Assembly (NCBI GenBank): GCA_016928715.1
Contig: JAFGKG010000005.1
Coordinates: 1-34,165 of the forward strand
Reading direction: 5' to 3'
Origin: Chloroflexia bacterium
GTDB taxonomy: Bacteria; Chloroflexota; Chloroflexia; DTKN01
Length of the DNA: 34,165 nt
The position numbers were made by a program, and so were the translations under genes. The notes beneath the pieces were generated by a model. The model made no database searches. It was not told the origin of the DNA and was given only the letters and a program-made list of their open reading frames with translations. Of this stretch, positions 31,586 through 34,165 are shown piece by piece. How positions within the stretch are numbered: position 1 is the first letter of the stretch; every line of letters begins with the position of its first letter.

Positions 31586-32545
31586 ATGAAGAAATCGCCC
31601 GGCCACTTTTGGCCCCTGCTGACGCTCTTTTTCCTGGCCCCCGCCCTCGGCGAACTCTTGTCGGGGTCGGCCCCACCGTTCGAGTTCTTTCATCCCTTCG
31701 GCCTGCTGCTGCTGGGCGTGCTCTACGGCGGCGGGGCCATCCTGGCCCGCGAACTGCGGGTGCGCTGGCACAGGGGCTGGCCCACCGTGCTGGCCCTGGG
31801 CCTGGCCTACGGCATCCTGGAGGAAGGGCTCATGGTCAAGTCCTTCTTTGACCCCCAATGGATGGACCTGGGCCTGCTGGGCAGCTATGGCCGCTGGGCC
31901 GGTGTCAACTGGGTCTGGACCCTGCAGTTGACCCTCTACCACGCCCTCTTTAGCATCGCCGCGCCCATCCTGCTGGTGGAGCACCTCTACCCCCAGCACC
32001 GCGACCAGCCCTGGCTGCGCCGGCGGGGCCTGGTCGCCATGGGACTGCTGCTGCTGGCCGACGTGGCGGTGGGCTTTTTCCTGCTGACCACCTACCGACC
32101 GCCCCTTATTCCCTACGGGCTGGCCGCAGCGGCCGCGGCCGGCCTGGTCCTGCTGGCCCGCCGGCTACCGGCCCGCTGGGGCCGGCCCCGGCCCGGGCCC
32201 ATCCCCCGGCCGCCCTGGTTCGCACTGCTCGGCTTTGGCGCCGCCCTGAGCTTTTTCCTCGTCTATTGGCTGCTGCCCGAACTGGCGCTGCCCGTGCCGC
32301 TGACGCTGCTCTGCGGCGTCGGCTGGGCGCTGCTGCTGACCGGGCTGGTTCGCTGGATGTCCCGCGGCGGGGCCTGGGGCGCCGCACACCCCCTGGCCCT
32401 GGCCAGCGGGGCCATGGGCTTTTTTGCCCTGCTGGCACCCCTCCAGGAGATGGACCCGGCCCGCACCGACGACCCCCGCGGTATGGCCCTGGTCGGGCTG
32501 GCCACACTGCTCTTTCTGGCCTGGCTGTGGCGGCGGGCAGTTTGA
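31586..32545 (+). CDS. Multi-pass membrane protein, unknown function
   Basis: 319 aa from the ATG at 31586, five bases after GAGGAG; an ATG six codons earlier is in frame but lies before that ribosome site. About nine to ten hydrophobic helices. The most conserved-looking part is LALGLAYGILEEGLMVKSFF near 67-90, followed by NWVWTLQLTLYHALFSIAAP. The paired glutamates in a helix and a downstream histidine faintly recall CAAX-type membrane proteases, but the EExxxR signature is not met, so no function is assigned. A basic, proline-rich loop (about 190-210, LPARWGRPRPGPIPRPP) is likely cytoplasmic. The gene is not clearly in an operon. Confidence 0.75.
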   Translation: MKKSPGHFWPLLTLFFLAPALGELLSGSAPPFEFFHPFGLLLLGVLYGGGAILARELRVRWHRGWPTVLALGLAYGILEEGLMVKSFFDPQWMDLGLLGSYGRWAGVNWVWTLQLTLYHALFSIAAPILLVEHLYPQHRDQPWLRRRGLVAMGLLLLADVAVGFFLLTTYRPPLIPYGLAAAAAAGLVLLARRLPARWGRPRPGPIPRPPWFALLGFGAALSFFLVYWLLPELALPVPLTLLCGVGWALLLTGLVRWMSRGGAWGAAHPLALASGAMGFFALLAPLQEMDPARTDDPRGMALVGLATLLFLAWLWRRAV

Positions 32546-32570
32546 CGACCGCCCCGTAATATGTTACAGT
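32542..32570 (+). promoter_or_regulatory. Promoter of the GH63-type gene
   Basis: TTGACG (32542-32547), 17 bp spacer, TACAGT (32565-32570), 48 bp before the ATG. The -35 hexamer contains the TGA stop codon of the membrane protein gene. Confidence 0.7.
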
Positions 32571-32618
32571 GTGAAAAAACTGCCCGAGACGCCGGCCCGG
32601 GACACACGTAGGAAAGTC

Positions 32619-34165
32619 ATGACCGAAAACTCGCCCTATCTCGACCTGCTCAAAAACCAGATTGACATCATCCGGGTACCCTTTAGCGACCGGGGCTCGC
32701 GCCTGCTGCTCTTTCAGCAGGCCGGCCAATGCCGCCTCCAGGTCAAGCTGGCCGAGCGCCTGACCGGGGTCCAGCCGGACATTGAGGCCTACCTGCGCCG
32801 ACCGCCCTTTATCCGGGACCTCTGCCTGTTGGATGAAAACGGCGCCCCCCTGGATTTCGAGCTGGTCAGCTATCCCCACGCCCTCCGCTTTCAGACCCGC
32901 CTGGGCGATTTCGGCCTGGTCTTTCAGGATCGCCAGACGCTCAACCTGGGCCTGCCCCCCAACACGACGGCCGGCCTGAGCTTTCACGTCTCCCCCCAAT
33001 TCTGGGAGGAGACCGAGCTAGGCGGCACCTTCAAGTCCGTCCGCAACCTGGCCTACGCCACCACCGGCCGGGCCCTGCGCAACCAAATCAGCCCCGACGC
33101 CGGTGGATACCACGTCGATTTTATCGTGCAGGCCGAGCAGGACGCCGCTATCGGCATCACCATCCAGGAAAAAGCCTCGCCGCATTTCGAGCTGCTGCCC
33201 TTTTCCGCGGCCTACGACGCGGCCCGGGCCCGCTGGCAGCGCTGGTTCAGCCGGATACCGCCTGTGGACCAGCGCTACCGCCTGACCTACGCCTACGCCT
33301 GGTGGATCATGGCCAACAACCTGATCAGCCCCCAGGGACAGGTGGCCTACGAGGCCATGACCCCCTCCAAGGTCCATTACGTGGGGCTGTGGCTCTGGGA
33401 CAGCGCCATGCACGCCCTGGCCTACCGCCACGTCGACCCCGAACTGGCCCGCAACCAAATCCGCACCATGCTGGCCTGCCAGCTCGCCGACGGCATGCTG
33501 CCCGACGCCGTCTATGACGAGGGCGTGGTCTCGGAAATCGGCCATCCCTTTCGCTCCGAGGTCACCAAGCCGCCCATCCTGGCCTGGGCCGCCCTCAAGC
33601 TGCACGACACCGACCCCGACCCGGACTTTTTGGAGGAAATTTACGTGCCGCTGGTGCGCTGGAACGCCTGGTGGTTCAGCATGAACGACGACGACGTGGA
33701 CGGGCTGGCCCAGTACAACCATCCCTACTCCTCCGGCCTGGATGACAGCCCCCTCTGGGATTACGGCATGCCGGTGGAATCGCCCGACCTGAACACCTAC
33801 CTCTGCGTACAGATGGGCTCGCTGGCCCTGATGGCCGAACGACTGGGCATGGCGGCCGAGGGGGCCATGTGGCGCCGGCGCGCGGCGGCCATCGTCCGGC
33901 GCATGATCGCCGATTTCTGGGATCCGCAGGCCGGCCTGTTCCGCGCCCTGCACCAGGAACAGCCCCTCCCCGTGGTCACCCCCTTTAACCTCTACCCCCT
34001 CTGGACAGGCCAGTTGCCCGACGATATCCGCGGCGCCCTCATCGAACATCTCACCAACCCCGACGAGTTCTGGGGCGAATACGCCCTGCCCTCCGTGGCC
34101 CGCAACGACCCCCATTATGCGCCCGAGACGATGTGGCGCGGGCCGGTCTGGGCCAACATCAACTA
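32619..34165 (+). CDS. GH63-type glycoside hydrolase, N-terminal 515 residues
   Basis: Open from the ATG at 32619 (TAGGAA upstream) to the window edge, so the C-terminus is missing. No signal peptide; cytoplasmic. Residues about 1-190 form a beta-rich N-terminal domain, the rest an (alpha/alpha)6 barrel. Motifs: VGLWLWDSAMHALAYRHVD with Asp261, the likely general acid, ADGMLPDAVYDEG, NHPYSSGLDDSPLWDYGMP, ESPDLNTYLCVQMGSLA and TMWRGPVWANIN. These fit GH63/glucosylglycerate- or mannosylglycerate-hydrolase-like enzymes that cleave alpha-glucosides or compatible solutes. The catalytic base glutamate is expected beyond the window. Exact substrate is open; a trehalase- or amylo-glucosidase-like activity is an alternative. 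Confidence 0.85.
   Translation, partial: MTENSPYLDLLKNQIDIIRVPFSDRGSRLLLFQQAGQCRLQVKLAERLTGVQPDIEAYLRRPPFIRDLCLLDENGAPLDFELVSYPHALRFQTRLGDFGLVFQDRQTLNLGLPPNTTAGLSFHVSPQFWEETELGGTFKSVRNLAYATTGRALRNQISPDAGGYHVDFIVQAEQDAAIGITIQEKASPHFELLPFSAAYDAARARWQRWFSRIPPVDQRYRLTYAYAWWIMANNLISPQGQVAYEAMTPSKVHYVGLWLWDSAMHALAYRHVDPELARNQIRTMLACQLADGMLPDAVYDEGVVSEIGHPFRSEVTKPPILAWAALKLHDTDPDPDFLEEIYVPLVRWNAWWFSMNDDDVDGLAQYNHPYSSGLDDSPLWDYGMPVESPDLNTYLCVQMGSLALMAERLGMAAEGAMWRRRAAAIVRRMIADFWDPQAGLFRALHQEQPLPVVTPFNLYPLWTGQLPDDIRGALIEHLTNPDEFWGEYALPSVARNDPHYAPETMWRGPVWANIN

Noticed and set aside
31586-32545. Calling the membrane protein a CAAX protease
   Set aside because: The EE pair is present but the EExxxR and the other family motifs are not.

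Overview
The window looks like a chromosomal segment of a GC-rich bacterium, most likely a Chloroflexota (Anaerolineae-like) genome. This is an inference. It rests on strong G/C third-position bias, proline/threonine-rich linkers behind lipoprotein signals, a DUF951 protein, a type 2 OMP decarboxylase, PpiC-MazG gene clustering, and short inverted-repeat elements of a kind seen in such genomes. Promoters fit a sigma70-type consensus (TTGACA-like, 16-17 bp, TATAAT/TACAAT-like) and can be read next to many genes. There is no phage, plasmid, CRISPR or large transposon signal. Most of the window is ordinary core and regulatory gene content.

Layout. 1-1516 (minus strand): two tandem tRNA-Ser genes, a YhaM-type 3'-5' exoribonuclease and tRNA-Arg(GCG). 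1578-5009 (plus): an XRE-cupin regulator with a perfect 18 bp palindrome on its own -10 box, an EF-G-like GTPase with an altered switch II, and a small two-helix membrane protein. 5128-10495 (minus): a sensor kinase, a glycerophosphodiester phosphodiesterase, an OmpR-type response regulator, a small lipoprotein and a PHP-domain hydrolase, preceded by a separate STAS protein. 10654-14037 (plus): TldD, TldE and a Crp-type regulator. 14050-17394 (minus): a membrane-anchored protein with a zinc ribbon and about six OB-like repeats, then an iron-sulfur aldo-keto reductase.

17556-23674 (plus) is one tightly coupled six-gene run: two PpiC foldase lipoproteins, a receiver-like protein with an MshEN-like tail, MazG, a family 2 glycosyltransferase and a polyprenyl-phosphate sugar transferase. 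It links extracytoplasmic protein folding, nucleotide sanitation and exopolysaccharide synthesis. An intergenic block with a heptamer tandem repeat and a MITE-like element follows. Next is a membrane sensor kinase whose stop codon overlaps that of a convergent TolB-like lipoprotein gene. 27769-31324 (minus) is a pyrF-DUF951-MFS-glycosyltransferase operon. The window ends with tRNA-Asn, an unassigned multi-pass membrane protein and a truncated GH63-type glycosidase.

The most striking pattern is regulatory. All four divergent gene pairs (tRNA-Arg/XRE-cupin, STAS/tldD, OB-repeat protein/ppiC, pyrF/tRNA-Asn) share one architecture: back-to-back promoters whose -35 hexamers lie only 5-7 bp apart. 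Every one of the eight promoters has a 17 bp spacer, so the two -10 boxes are always 51-53 bp apart, about five helical turns. In addition, the 10 bp palindrome ATTGTACAAT sits on the -10 box of both the XRE-cupin gene and pyrF.
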